64,000 nt of DNA from Edaphochlamys debaryana (GCA_016858145.1 JAEHOE010000104.1:1-64000), one strand, 5' to 3'; shown: positions 37,311 to 50,315, counted from the first letter of the stretch. Made by a program: numbers and translations. Notes: a model not told the origin generated them from the letters alone.

Positions 37311-37387
37311 AGGGAAAGGGCCGAGCCCTGCGGGCCCCCCGGGTGCATGCATAATTGTTCGACTATGGCTCCGTGGAGCCCTCAACC
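37311..37387 (+). repeat. tRNA-like/SINE-like module 2
   Basis: The plus strand has GGGCCGAGCCC, a G/C hairpin, then TTGTTCGACTATGGCTCCG and GGAGCCCTCAACC. This matches the B-box end of module 4 well (GTTCGAGTCTGGCTCCG, then GCAGCCCTCAACC). The A-box end is degraded. Confidence 0.4.
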
Positions 37388-38047
37388 AAACCCCCAACGC
37401 GGTGGGGGAGACAGCCGTGCCCCTTCACCTCAGCCCACCCCAGGCTGCCCCCCTACAGCGCCAGCCGACCAGAGCACCACGGAGAGTGTTACGTACCACG
37501 AAATGCAAAGGCCGACAACCCGTGCATCCGTTTGAACTCCGCCCTGCATGCACGGGGTGGTCCGGGCCTATCAACGGCTACGTTGACCGGAAACCCCCTG
37601 CTATGACCGCAGCGCCAACCGCTGCGCGCACCTCCGTCCGTAAGGCTCAACACAGGGCCGCCTCAGAATCTCATATGAATACGGTACGACAGTCCTGCCA
37701 CACCCAGCCAAACAGTGCATCGATCAGCATTGAAACATTTCATCCAAGGCCACATACCGGTAGTCTGCCTGCCTTCAAACCGGCAGCACGGCTTCAGGAA
37801 GGACCAAGGCCCGCAACAGTGTCATCGTACCTGCTCAGATCAACGCAGGGCTCAGACAGGCCTAACCTTTATCGTTTCAGTGCTAATTCATACCTACCGC
37901 ATGAGGGCCAGATGCGGCAGCAAAAGGTGTTGCCCCTCATCCCTCAAAGCAACCAGGGAGGCCAGAGCACAGGCACACATCATGTGCCGCCAGACGCAGC
38001 CCAGTCGCATAACCATTGCATGATCAGCAGTGAGACACATTTATCAT

Positions 38048-38052
38048 TTACA
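38048..38052 (-). terminator. TGTAA poly(A) signal of the 38522-41386 gene
   Basis: Minus-strand TGTAA lies about 470 bases after the minus-strand stop at 38522. The 3' UTR so defined would contain module 3. Confidence 0.4.
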
Positions 38053-38202
38053 ACGCCCGTGGCTCCCCTGTGGCTTCCCAGGCTCCGGGCATCATGGTGC
38101 GCGCAACCCACCGCTAAAGCGCCGTGCCCCCAGCTTGCACATCGACTGGGGCCATGACTAACCCTAGCTTGAACGGACAAGTTCTAATGACAGGAAACCT
38201 CG

Positions 38203-38300
38203 ACAACAGTGGCTGACCGAAGGCAGGACAAGGGCTGAGCCCCGTGGTACCCCCAGGGGTTCCAGTGCTCGAGTCCGCCTCCGTAGAGCTCTCGTCCCCC
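38203..38300 (+). repeat. tRNA-like/SINE-like module 3
   Basis: The plus strand has AGTGGCTGACCGAAGGCAGG (A-box-like), AAGGGCTGAGCCCCGTGG, a C/G hairpin, then GTGCTCGAGTCCGCCTCCG (B-box-like). It is in the opposite orientation to module 1 and the same orientation as module 2. Confidence 0.45.
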
Positions 38301-38521
38301 TTTTCCACCGCCAGCCCACTAGGTAGTAGGGGCAAAAGACGGAACTGAGCCTCACCCGGACCAGCAACATTGCGCTCGGTCTGGGCGTAAGGGGGATAAT
38401 CCCCAGGTACCAAGCGTACGAGTGCCCACATCCCCGTAGCCCCCGAGTCCCCAGGTCCCCACTTCCCCAGCCCCCAGTCCCCCGCAGAGCCTGGGGTTAG
38501 GGCTCAAAGTCCTTGAGGTCC

Positions 38522-41386
38522 TCACGCACACCTGTGCGTCAGCATTAAGAACTCCCCCTCGAGCTCCCCCAGCAGCTCACTCGCCGAGCTCTCGCCGTCA
38601 TGCTGCGGCCTCGGCTGCTGCTGCCCAGAGGAGGCCACCGGCGCGTCGTTGGGGTCCGCGCCGGCAGGCAGCCGGGGGACCGACGCCCTCCAGGACAGGT
38701 GCGGTGCGGCAGCCTGGGGCCAGGCCTCCACCGCGGGGTCATGCCGCCAAGGCTGGTGCGTGTTGACGTGGGGGTGGGCGGTAGCCCCCACTGGGCTCCC
38801 GGCTGTAGCCGTTGCCTCTCGACTGCTGGTCGCCTTGCGGGGTCGCGCGCCGTACTGGAACGACGGGTAGCCGGTGATATGCGGACGGGGCTGCCAGCCG
38901 CCCTGGCTGCTGCCTTCGGCAAGCCCACTGCCAGCTCCACCGCCCCCAAACTGCTCGTGCTGCGCGTGAAACGGGAAGTGGCTGGGGAGCGGTAGGCCCC
39001 GGGAAAGGCGGGTTGCCTGAAGCGCCTGGGGCCCTGAGGCACCACGCCTCAGCGGCCTGTCGTCAGCGATTGAGCCAGCAGGGGCAACCGGCGGTGGTGC
39101 GCCCAGGGCCAGGGCGGGCTCAGAGACGTCCAGGACCCAGGAAGAAAAGCCACCGGCGGCGGAGCTTCCCGGCACAGGGAGCAGAACGGGAGCAAGGCGG
39201 CTCGGGGTCGCGGTGGCGACGGGGCTCGGTGGGGACACGGCCGGTTCTCCAGACGAGACCTGCAGACGGGTTGAAGCCGACGGCATGCTTCAGTAGGCGC
39301 CCACAACTGAAACGAGGATAGGTACCGGTATGCAAGGTGAAGCCGATCCAGACCCCTGGCAGATGCCTCCCGAAACACTCACCAGCGGTTCGGCTCCAAG
39401 CGTCCCAAGGGGCTGAGCATTGCCGGCTGCCACGCAAGCCGCCGGCTCTCCCGTGTCTTGTTGGGGAGCGGACGGCGCCCCGGCTGGCAAGCTGCAAGGA
39501 GCCGCCACAGATACCAGGAGCTGAGCTCTGTTGGCGGGTTGGCCCCAGCCGCTGTGCACGCGTGCGGCTTCCCCGCCGCGGCTGCTGGCGCTGGAAGCGC
39601 TGGAGCTAGCGCAGTGCGAGGGCGCGGCGCTGGAGGTCTCGGCGCCAATATACATGGCCCTGAGCAGGCTCTGAGGCTTCTTCAGCTGCTGCTGCGGCTG
39701 CTGCTCCCCATGGGCTGCGCGGTGTCGTGCTTGAGGGGACGCGGCCAAAGCTGCTGCCGCCGCCACCCCTGGCTGCTGTGCATCTACTGTGCTGCCGTCC
39801 GGGCCCGCGCGCCCTTCCTGCCCGCACGCCTCGGCCCACGCCACCTCCTCTCCGCACGCCTCACGAGGGCGGGACTGCCACTGCGGCGCGGCGAAGGAGG
39901 AAGCCGGCCCCGGCTCACCACCCGCATCCGCAGCTTCCTCCAACAACTCCTCTGCCGCGCCTGACGCGAGGGACCCGCTGGTCAGGGTCTCATCACTGCG
40001 CCCAAACGAGGCGCAGGGCTCAGAGTGGAGCATGAGCACGGGAGGCGGCGAGGCCGGTGGTGACCAGCACAGCAGCGAGCTGCTGCTGACCGCCGCGGTA
40101 TCATCGGCGCCCAGCCCCCCAGCAGCAGGAACCGACGAGCTGGCCGTGCCACTGGCAGCGTCCCGGCGGGGCTGCGCCTGCCGGGCGCCAATTTGGCCGT
40201 TTCCCAGCCCTTGCCATTGCCGCGCGTGACGGCTGCCGGTGGTGCCAGGTCGGCCGTCGGTCAGGGGCTCTGGCGGCGCCGCCAGCTGGAGGCTGCGGCG
40301 GCGGCGGACCGCGGCGGAGCCCAGGACAGTTCCCAGCGGCAGTGGCGATGGCGGTGGCGGCGGCTGGGCAGCGCCCTGCGGCGTGGGGCGAAGGGCTGCG
40401 CCGGTTGCCGACACCGGTGACGCTGGGCCGAAGGTGCCCACACGCAGGTGCTGAGGGGAGCGCGGCTGCTGGAGGAAGTGGGGCGGCGCTCGGGGGCTGC
40501 GGAGAGGGCCGCAGGGGTGGAAGCCCGCCCCCAGGCGCTGCTGGGCCCAGGGACCGGTCTCGGCCGGTCCACTGAAGGGAATGGCCGTACGTGCGCTCGC
40601 GCATGGCCGCGGCTGGAAGTGCGGGAGCCCGTGCTGCTGAGGTGGAGGCGGCGGCGGCTGGACGGAGGACTGCATCGGCGGCGTGTGCTGCGTGCTGCCC
40701 GCCGACCCCCGTGGGCTCAGCGGCATGCCCCTGACGAGGGAGTGCTGACCACACAGGCCCAGACCCAGGGAGTGCCAGTCCGCCGCCGGCGCTGTGCTGA
40801 GCCGCTCGACCACCACTTGTTGGCCCTCCACTGGCTCCAGCCCGCCCGCGCCCAAGCCAAGGCTTGCCTCCGAAGCGGGCGCTGACGAGACCGCAGAGGC
40901 TGCGGCAGGATGGCCGCTGTCGCTGCGGTTGCGGTTCCCTCTGCGGCTGCCCCCGCAGCCACGGGCGTAGCCGCGCTGTGCCGTCGCGTGTTCGGGCGAG
41001 GAGACCCAGGCCGCCGCGAGGGGCGAACAGGGGCTGATGTCCAGGGTTTCCAGGAGGAAGAGCCGACTTCGTCCGCGTGGGCCCAGGGCAACTGAGTTGC
41101 GGTTGGCAGCAAGCCTGCCAGTGAGGGGTGTAGATGGCTTGGATGAGGTGGCGAAGCCGCGTGGGGAAGTGGTGTCCGGCGCAATTGCAATCGTGGGCGC
41201 CGACGTCGTGATGGATGCTGGGGCTCGAGGCTCTGGAGCGGTCATGACAAGCGCGGTGGACGAGGACGCCGAGAGGGTTGCTGAGGGGTGTGAGGAGAGG
41301 CTACTTGGGCTGGGGCTCGGCACGACTCCTTTCGTTGGTACTAGGGTTTGAGTGGGCGGCGAGGGGATTGTGGTGGCCCGCGCCAT
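38522..41386 (-). CDS. Disordered low-complexity protein (2 exons, about 913 aa)
   Basis: Minus-strand exons are 41386-39383 (668 codons) and 39259-38522, joined by a 123-base GT-AG intron with phase 0 on both sides. The start was chosen at 41386 because GCCATGGCG is an ideal context; the frame is open for another 57 codons upstream without an ATG. The protein is rich in Ser, Pro, Ala and Gln, with poly-Pro and poly-Gln/Ala runs, a basic RRRRS site, and an acidic leucine-rich C-terminus (SELLGELEGEF). I see no globular domain, transmembrane segment or signal peptide. It resembles its two neighbours in composition, but I cannot show homology. Function unknown. Confidence 0.6.
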
Positions 41387-41559
41387 GGCGACATCGCCCG
41401 CTCCAGCGGTCGAGCCCACCACGCCCTGAACCTCCGGCAGCTGTAATTCAGACCTGCTGCAGTCCGGCACTCCACTTGCACGCTGTAGAGCTGTGGCAGT
41501 TGAGTCAAAAGCGTGGGCCTCGCCCTTGACGCATGCGGCCGCTCTGTGGGAAGTCAACC

Positions 41560-42145
41560 ACGTGCACTTGGTTCAGGTCGGGCAAGCGGTGTACACACAA
41601 CGAGCTCAAGGCCATAGGACAGCTCAGGAGTGTAATGCCGCAAACCATTTGACGAAACTCTTGTCTGCCAGGTTACGCGTTGTCGGCATCACTGGCTGTG
41701 CGGCCCCTCTTCGAGACACCTCATGTCCCGTAACCCACCTCAGAAGTTCTTCCACGCCTCGCTGGTGCTCCTCCAGAAGAGCGTCCTGCCGGTTCGCAGC
41801 AGCATGTCCATTCAACCAGTCCGTAAAGCGGGGGCTTGATACAAGTTTACCTGCGACTCAGCTCAAGCTCACCAGTGATGTTCCTCCATCGCTCAGGCCC
41901 ATCCAGGCGATGGTTTTGTCCTGGCGTCCTGGGCGCTGTCTCATGCCTTTCAAGCTTGCGAGGGGAAAGTCGACATGTTGAACTAGCTGTGGTATTGGTA
42001 TACATCGCTTGGAAGACTAGGGTGGGCAGGTTCAGTCAGGCCCGTGCGGAGTGACGGGGCACGACACTCCAGTGGAAGTGGGCCATCATGGCGCCTCTGC
42101 CGCACGAGCTTCTGGAACTCAGGTCGACCTGTGCGCCACTCGCAC
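41560..42145. other. Interval containing the 3' end of the LINE; boundary not found
   Basis: The retrotransposon's last stop codon is at 42146, and its 3' UTR and terminus must lie in this interval. I see no poly(A) tail, simple-sequence tail or target-site duplication that fixes the end. No other gene is visible. Confidence 0.4.
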
Positions 42146-45100
42146 TTACCTGCTGTGCGTATCGTGTTGACTTGTGCTCGGTCGGCAACTGCGTGAGTAA
42201 CTCTGTCGCCGTGCCCAACCTACCGTGGCGTCCCGGCGACACCCCGCCAACCCCGCTGCCCGACCACGACTCCGCGGCACTACGCCCCGTTGTCTATAGT
42301 AACCCCCCTGCCCCCGCTCAGCCTCGCGGGCCTTGGGGCGGAGGCCCAGTGCCTTCACGATGCTCTTGAGGCGGCTCACCGCGTGCCGGTGCAGGCTGTG
42401 GCAGCAGGCTTTTGCCTCGGTGGCCGTGACGCCCAGTGTCTTAAGCAGGGGGTTGAGGGTGCGGGGCACAGTGCCGGTGTGCCCTAGTGTGACGATGGTC
42501 TGTCGGGAGTAGTGGACGGTCCAGCCGTCGCTCCGCAGCAGCTCGGCGAGGTGCGCGTGTTGTGAGAGCTTCTCTTGCAGCTTTTGGGCGTGGGCCAGGT
42601 CGTTGCAGTACCCAACTTCGATCAGGTAGATCGGGTAGTGGGATTTGTCTGCAGGGGCTTTGTAGTCCTTTTTATCGGTGTTGCGGCTGGGGAGGTTCGG
42701 GATGAACAGGATGTCGGGCCGCATGCGGTCTGTCTCTGTGCTGCCCAGGCCGCTGGGGGCTAGCCAGCTGGGTAGGCGCTTGCCTGAGGCGTATTCCGGG
42801 GCGGTGTCAGCCCGCCCGGCGTCCATGAGCATGAACCCGCCCCCCCGGTTGCCGGCTTGGAGGCAGTCTGCAATGATTCGGACGGCTCCGTCGTGCCTCA
42901 GGATGTACAGTCCTTGCATGAAGGCGTGGAGGCAGCCTCCCAGCAGGTGTCCGATGGTCCCGCACCGCCGTTCGCCGTTGGCGCTGTGGCAGTGGGGGCA
43001 GTTGCTGTCGGGGACGTGGCCGTAGCGTTTGGCTAGGGCGGGGCAGTACATGGTGCCGTACCTGGCGCCCAGTACTGCGCTTAGGGTCCAGGGGTCGCCG
43101 TGCGGTTTCGCGCAGGTCAGGTTGCTGGAGGTCGGGCAGAGGTCGGGGGCGGCCTGTCGCCAGAGTTCGCTGAACACGCCTTCGTTGGTGTAGCCCGCAT
43201 GGGCGCTGGGTGGTATCGCCTGGGTGAGTGCCCTTCCCATGTCGCTGACATATCGGAGCCCGGGGTCGGTCAGCCACCACAGGCGGGAGAAGGGGTTTGG
43301 GTCGGCGTGCTCAATCACGTCGCAGCCCTCATGGTCGGCTGCAGCCTCCTCGGCTCCCTTGTCTGCTTGTTCGTTTCCATACAGTCCAGTATGCGACACC
43401 ACCTTCACTAGGCGCACGGGCACGTTTCGCGAGGCGAGTTCCTCTAGCGCATCGACGATAGCGAACAGTAGCGCTCGTGCCTTTGACAGGCGCAGCTTAC
43501 GAGGCTCCTTGATTGCGCGTAAGATGAGGTCCAGCGAGGCTTGCGAGTCGCTGGCGATGGTCAGCTCGTCGCAGTCGCGGCCGAGCTCGACTAGCCCTGC
43601 TCGTATTCCAGAGAGCTCAGCGCGCGTGATTGTGTCGGTGCCACCTTCTTCGGAGCCGTTGGGGTCGATGAGGAGCACGCGGCCGATGGACCAGGCACAT
43701 GCGCCTGTGCGGGTGCGTTCTCGGCCGTTCACCTCCACGGAGCTTTTGGTTTCAATGGTGTCGGGGTTGAATCGTAGCGGGAGGCGTGCCGGGAACGTGT
43801 CCGCGGCCCAGCCGCTGGGCAGGGGGCCAACTACGGTCGCGGGCGGGTCGGGCGGTGGTTGGGCCCGGAGGCTACGTGCCCTTCGGCGCGCCTCGTGGGG
43901 CACAAGCCGGGGCGCGGCTGGTGTCACCGGTCGTTCGTGGGCGGGCACGAGCCTGGGCGGGGCAAGCTTCGTGGCACCTCTGTTTAGGAGCTCAGTCCTG
44001 AGGGTCGCCCAGCGGCTTGAACCTTCACCTGCGCCGCTCCCGTTCAGGGCGGCTATACCGTCATCGTTGGCAACGAGCACCAGGCGCATGCCGTGCCGGG
44101 GGCCGGGGCGGTCTTCAGGTAGTCCAATCCCGGTGGTGAGGGGGCAGATGCTGTCTGGCAGCCGGGCGAGGGAGTGCACGTGGCGGTGGTTGAGGAGGCG
44201 GGTATAGGGGGCGGTGTTGCTCCAGGGGAGCACCAGCAGGCTGACGGTGGGGGCGCCGGAGCCGTTGCTGACTTCCGCGCTGGCCGCTGCCCACTGCAGG
44301 GCCTTCAACCCCGAGGCGGGGTCGTGCGGTGGGTGGGCCATGGACAGGCCCGCCATGAGGGTGGAGTAGGCCTCGCCAGCGGCTCCAAACAGGCGGTCTT
44401 CTTCGCGGGCGCTGCAGTAGGTGGTGGTGAACCTGGCGCAGGTGAGCGGGGAGGCAAAGCGTTCCACCACGGGTCCGGCCAGCGGGACGGAGGCGAGGGC
44501 GCGCAGAAGCAGGAGCCGGGTCCAGGGGCAGAGGCAGTCTTGTCCTCGCGGGGCCGTCTTCGCTCGTTTGCCGCCGGGGACCTCGCCCCAGTAGTACGAC
44601 AGTAGGCGAGCGACGTATTCGGCGAACACGTGGGGCGGGGGGCACATATTCGGGTCGCTCTGTGTGGCCTGGTGGCGCTGGTGGAGGACCCACAGGCGGC
44701 TGACGGGCAGTTGGCCCAACAGGGTTCCGTTGGGGGAGTAGACAAAGGCGGTGTCCGGGTCCGTGGTGTCGGCCTGGGAGCGGCGGCGGCCGGCCTGAAT
44801 GGTGTAGCGCCTGGGGGGGTGGATGTCCGCGTATGGGTTGCAGGGGGTGCGTTGGACAGTGGTGTTGGCCATGATGCGGCGTGTGCGTGCTGCGGGGTCC
44901 TCTGCCGGGCTCTCCCATCGTCCTTGCCTCTGCGCGTTAGTGAGGTTGGCGTCCGGGCGGGCCGTCGGGGCGGCTGCAGCGGGGCCTGGGCGCGGGGTTG
45001 CATTGTACTGTGCGAGTGCGGCAGTCCAGGAGTCGCAGTTTGTGAGGGCCTCCAGGGGCGCCCACATTGGTTTCCATGTGACGTATCGAAAATTCTGGTC

Positions 45101-47556
45101 TATCCCCCCTCCGTACAGGGGTTTGCGGGCGGGCTCCGTGCCTCGGGGAGTGGGCCGCTGCGAGGCTTTGGCGACGGTCTCTGTCACCAAGCCCATCTCT
45201 TCGTAGCACTCCAGGGCACCGGTGGGTATGAGGGAGGGGCGCCAGCGCACCAAGTACTGTATCTGCACCCTCTCTCTGGGGGTGGGGTTGTGGCCATCGG
45301 CTCGTAGCGCGGCTATTTGCTCTGCCGTCAGGCCGACGTAGGTGGGGCCGGCCAGGACAGATTCCACGTCGTCTAGTTCGTGGTACAGGTCATAGGTGAT
45401 CTGTGTCGCTCCAACACTCCGGTTTTCCCCTTGCCCCGCTTTGACGGCCGCAGGTGAGGGCCACGGGATGGCGCATCGTAGGAGCTGCTCTCGGGCGACT
45501 TTCCAGCGCGGCCATCCTAGCTGGCCCCACTTCTTCGCCGTGTCCTGGACACGCTTTGGTGTGCTTTTTCGGGTGTTGGCGGTGAGGCGGGGGCTGGGGT
45601 GGGTGTGGGGCTCTGGGGGGCCGGGGGCGGGCGGGTCGTCAGGGGTTGCGCTGTTGTTGGGCACGAGCGCCTGCTGGCGGGTGAGGAGTGTGGCGGACAA
45701 GCCGCGCCGGGGTGGTGGCGCCTGCCGCGCGGGGGGACGGCGGTCTGTTGTGGGGTTGAAGGGCCCTTGCCATGCTTGTCCTTTCGCCACCCGTAGGGCC
45801 CCAAGGTTGGGGACACTCTGGTTGCAGTCGGTCATTAGGCTTTCGAACGCACGCCGGGGGCACAGGCCGCCTTCACCACCAGGGGCGCCGTCGAGATCCG
45901 TGAAGCCGGCTCCGTGCGCTTGCGCTCCTACGGTGAGCACTCCGCGGGGCGCGGTGTCAATGACTATAGCGTGCGCCCGCTTGCGCTTCGGGGGGTTGCT
46001 CCCACCGGGGGTCGTGCGTTTCTCTGGGCGCGGTTGGGGGGCAGCGGGGACGTGCTGGTTACGGGCCGCACGTGTAGCGTTGCGCCGAGGCGGCGGCTCG
46101 GCAGGGGCGGGGTCCTGGGGGGCCTGGGCTGCGGCCTCAGGCGCCTCCGCGGGCTCTTGTTCGTCTGACTCGTTCCCGCCCACTTCTGCGCCCTCCGCAG
46201 CTGCAGGCGGGGCCTCGTCGTTGCGGTTGGTGGCGTTGGCGTCTGGCATCCGCTGTTGGGCCCTGAGGAACTTGTCCAAGGTGGGTTGGGTGAGGCCCGT
46301 CGGGCGGGCGGAGGGGTCACGGAAGCCCGCAAAGCAGGGTGCGTCAGGGAGCTGGCGGTGGTCAGCTGGGAGGGGCTGGGTCGTGTAGCAGTCTGTGGGG
46401 TCGAGGTTGTGCGGTGCGGGCGTGCAGGCGCGGCTGAGGGCCAGGCTTAGGCGGTTGAGGGCGACCAGGTGTTGGGGTCTCACCCGGGCGCTGTTGTTCC
46501 GGGCAAGGGTGCGGAGCTCCGTGGTAGAGATAATGTGGCGCTTTGTGCGCTTGTCGAGTAGGTCGTAAGGGCTGAGGCCGAGCTCCATGAGTGGCATCAG
46601 GTCTAGGTGGGCCAGGCAGGGGGCCTGGCTTTGTCGGGCCGCGGCTAGGGCGGCGCCGACTAGGGGGTCGGTAGGGGCGGCGAAGGTTGCGCCCTGGTCC
46701 GTGAGGTGCAAGCCGTTGGCTTCGGCGTTCTGTAGCATGCGTAGGGTGCAGTAGTAGCTGGCTTGTTTGGCGCGTCCCTGGACTGACGTCTTGCCCCACC
46801 TCGCGGATTGCAGGCGGAGCATCGCTGCCGAGACAACGCCGAGCCGGCCCTCATCGTTCAGTGACGTAACAAGGGCTTTGGCGGCGGTCTCTGCGTACTG
46901 GACACTGAGGCTTTGGATACCGGCGCCGTACTCGGTGGGTGGGAGCAGGAGGGCTCGGGTAGGGAAGCCGCGTGGGAGGTTTAGAGCCCGCCGGGCGGCT
47001 TGCGCAATCTTGGCGTCCAGGGCGGCAATATCGCTGGGGCCGTACGGCATGACGGGGAAGCCGTATTTGATGACGGCTTTCACGCACTGCTGCAGGAGGC
47101 GAATCTTCTGTGGCGCGGATGCCAGGGAGCCATTGACGCAGTCAATCTTTTCCACGACCTTGCGTGTGACGGCGGCGATGTGGGCGCCCCAGTGCAGGGT
47201 GAGCGTGAGCTGGACCCCTAGGTACTTGTATGGCACGGTCGGGGCTTGGTAGGGGAGCGATGTGCCATTGATTTTGATCTGCCCCTCAAGGGCCGGTCTG
47301 AGTGTGCGGGGGCAGCAGGGCCCGTTCAGCCCGCGGTCGCTCCAGGCCCGTCGGTGGAGGCTGCCGCTCACGGCGCACTTGCTGTGGTTGACCGCAAGGC
47401 CGGCCCAGTTTGAGTATTCTTCAACTTTCTGCGCTTGTACCTTCAGGTCGGCCACCGAGTTGGTGAGGACGGCAAGGTCGTCCGCGTATGCTGCGGAGCT
47501 GCAGTGCCATTGCTGGTTTTCCTGTGCGGTGAGGCAGCCGTACCGGTAGCCCGGCC
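42146..47556 (-). CDS. LINE segment 4: RT end, chromodomain-like, RNase H, CCHC, RLE
   Basis: This frame opens with the RT catalytic motif AYADDLAVL (about 47470-47505), then GLAVNHSKC and YKYLGVQL. A long Pro/Ala-rich linker with a basic PPKRKRAHA patch follows. Next comes a chromodomain-like piece, QYLVRWRPS (about 45250) with TWKPMWAPLEALTNCDSW (about 45070). RNase H is recognised by TRAELSG, ASDSQASLD and GLYGNEQAD (about 43620, 43550, 43370), giving the E, D and D residues. The C-terminal part has a C-x2-C...H-x4-C finger (CPHC to HLLGGC, about 42960-43010) and the restriction-like endonuclease residues RPD (about 42715) and LIEVGYCND (about 42620). The segment ends at the stop codon 42146-42148. 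Role: second-strand priming, RNA removal and target cleavage. Confidence 0.85.
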
Positions 47557-49239
47557 ACCCACGTGGAGCCAGCGGATCAGCGGCTCTGCAAAGACCAGGA
47601 AGAGGACGGGGGACAGGGTGTCGCCCTGGATCGTGCCTCGCTCGACGGGGATGGGTGCTGTGCACCCGTGCTCGGTATGGACCTGTGTCCGGGCCTGGCT
47701 GTACAGGTCCTGTACGACATCAATTAGATCGGCGGGGAGGCCCAGGTCCCACATGATCTGTAGGAGCTTGTCGTGGTTTACTGTGTTGAAGGCGGCGCTG
47801 AAGTCTAGGTACATGACGTACAGGTCTTGCCGCGTCAACCCTGCATCTTCGATGGCGTGTACGACATTGAGCAGTTGACGGGTCGTGTTCTTATAGGCCT
47901 GAAACCCCTCTTGGGTGTCGCTGATCAGCTGCATCCAATCCTGTACGGTACCGATGCTGACGGTGATTAGGCTGGTGTATAGTTTGTAGCAGGTGTTGGC
48001 GAGGGCGATAGGGCGTTTGTTTTTGAGCAGGGTGGGGTCCCCGTCTTTGGGGAGGAGCACCGTGGTGGAGACGGTCCACGTGGCGGGGGTGGTGGCCCGC
48101 ACGTAGATAACGGTCATGAAGTGGTGCAGGACCTCTTTTAGGTCGGGTGGCAGGCAGCGCAGGAGTTCGTTGGGCAGTCCGTCGGGGCCGGGCGCTTTGT
48201 TCTTTGCAAGGTGCCCTATGCAGCGCTCGTAGTTCGCGGGGTCGGCTATGGCTGAGAGCAGGCTGTGGGCCGTGGGGTCGATGGTACGGTGCAGAGTGAA
48301 TGGGTCGGGCGCGCCTGGGGCCTCAAATGGGTAGTGGCGTGGGGCTTCCTCGGGGCGGAAGCGCCCTGTCCGGTTGCCCGCGGACAGTTTACGGTAGTAG
48401 GCATGGACAGTGTCCAGGATGGACGAGGGCGTGGTCTGCATCTGTCCTTGGCAGTCTTGTACGGCGGGCAGCCCCCGTTCCAGCTCTTGGGTGGTGAAGA
48501 TCTTCTTGTGGGCCTGGCGCGGCCGGGTGGCGAGTTCCTTTTGCAATTGCTCTCGGGCCCTGCGCTGTCTTTGAGATGAGCCTTGTTTGGCCAGGGCCTT
48601 CAGTTGGAGGCCGGTCTGGCGGACCTGTTCCCTGAGCGCCGTTACGTGGGCAGGGGCGGGGCCTGGCCGTCGTGGGCCCAGGCCGCATTGTTCCATGGCC
48701 GCCGTCAGGTCGGACTTTTGGGATGCGTGGGTCTGGTTCAGTTTTTCATACTCCCTGCTGACGGATCGTCGCATCCACCGTCGCCGGTCGGCAGGCTTCT
48801 TTGTGCATTCGTCGTATAGGGTGTCGTAGCATGCGTTGAGGGTGTGGTTGATGGCGTTGGCGGCCTCGTCGATGCTAACCCCGGCCACCGTTGGGTTGGC
48901 GCGGAGCCGTTGGATCAGGCCAGTGGCGTCGGTGCTTTGGGTGGTCACGAAGGTGTTGAGTTCTGCACGTACGGCCCCCATGGCTTGTGCCAGGCTTTCG
49001 CAGAGAGAGGCCATGGCCTCGGGCCATTGGCTGGCCATCATTCGGGCTTGTGCGGCGTCGAGTGCGGTCTGAGACACGGGGAGGCTTACGTTTTGCCACG
49101 AGCGGGCGTCGCGGGCTTGGGGAGGCGCCGGCGTAGCGGGCGGGTCCCACAGACGGATGGCCGTGGTCGCCAGGGAGAGCAAGATGGCGCAGTGGTCGCA
49201 GCTCCCGCCGGCCGCCATTACGGACTCAAGGGCGCGCGG
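47556..49239 (-). CDS. LINE segment 3: APE end and reverse transcriptase fingers/palm
   Basis: This frame begins with the last APE motif (GGSCDHCAILLSL, the usual SDH position). RT motifs then follow in the normal order: NKAPGPDGLPNELL, TVLLPKDGDP with RPIALANTCYKL, QEGFQAYKNT, the motif A aspartate in YLDFSAAFNTVNHDKL (about 47766-47815) and motif B GTIQGDTLSPVLF. The frame is lost just after LIRWLHVGG near 47551-47557. The continuation (GYRYGCLTAQ, then YADD) is in another frame, consistent with one missing C in GGTGGC(C)CGGGC. Confidence 0.85.
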
Positions 49240-50315
49240 GGGATGGTTGCTGCCCCCCGCAGGGCAGGGGAGAGCAAGATGTCGTCAATTCGGCTGTAGT
49301 GCGTGCCTTCTCCGTGTTGGGTTTGCATGAACGTCCATGCGCGGGGTGCGTTGGGGCTGGTGTGGAGTGCTGCGAAGCGGCTCTTCTTGAGGAAGGCCTG
49401 GTGTGAGCGGTCAGCCGTGTCGCATGCTCCTGTCGTGCGGTCGTGGGCGCTGGCCACAGCGTTGAAGTCTCCGCCCGCCGCGAGGTGGGCGCCTTGCGCT
49501 GCTGCTGTCCGGTGCGCGGTTTGCAGGTATTCATATACGGCCAGGCGGAGGGCCGAGTTTTCGGGTATGTATACTCCGACTATGTGAAGGGGCGTGCTGC
49601 CCGGTGTCCGTATGATCACATGCGAAACGTATCCGGCGAGATGGGCGGGGGTGTTGATTTGTCGGGTGCAGCCGGCTTGGCAGTAGCGGCCGGCGATTGC
49701 GATGGCCACGCCGGCGTGGGGCCGGGTGTTGCTGCGGGTGGCTGGGGCTGATGAGCAGAAGAGCCGATAGCCGCGTTCTTCAGACGCGAGTCGTGTCCGG
49801 ATCCAGGTGGTGCGTTTTCCGGTCTTTGTCTCAGTGAGAATTACGGCGTCCGCCGCCCAGGCACGCATGTTGCAGATTACCGAGTCGGCATTGGCCCAGA
49901 GGCCGCGGACATTGTGGGTGGCGATGCGGAGGGTGGGGCAGGAGTTTTCCCGTTCACTGTCGGGGGAATTGGCGGGGCAGGAGGGGGCGGAGGGGTCCGC
50001 TTGGGGCGCGCCTGCCCCGTTTGTGTTGGGGGCAGAGGCAGTGCGTGCCCATAGTTTGTCAAGGGTTCGCTGTTTTTTGGCAGGCTGGCGAGGGGGTGTG
50101 GGGGGTGTTTGGCGGGCGGGGTTGGCGGGGGGGTCCGTTGGGTTGGTGGGCGGCAACGCGTTGTCAGGGAGCCAGTACTCGTTCCCGTCTCTCTGCCGCA
50201 CCCATTTGCCGCGGGCGGCGGGGTCTGGGGCGGGGGTCGCGTTGTGCGCGTCGTTGCTATTCGGTGGTCTGGGGTGGCCGCTTCCGTGGGGGTTTTGGGT
50301 TTTCTGGCGTTTCAA
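49240..50315 (-). CDS. LINE segment 2: APE-type endonuclease
   Basis: AP-endonuclease-like motifs are present in order: LRIATHNVRGL (the metal-binding N), AVILTETKT (catalytic E), AGGDFNAVA (D and N), then HYSRIDDILLS. The final SDH motif is found only after a frame change near 49240 (run of five G's at 49238-49242). The N-terminal part is Pro-rich with a basic KRQKTQNP patch, like the SKRRKTANP patch at the end of segment 1. This suggests one continuous polyprotein rather than a separate start; the frame has no convincing ATG here. Confidence 0.8.

Noticed and set aside
47443..47556. The end of LINE segment 3 beyond LIRWLHVGG and the first 35 codons of the next frame as real protein
   Set aside because: Neither resembles RT; both are out-of-frame read-through either side of the single-base shift near 47551-47557.
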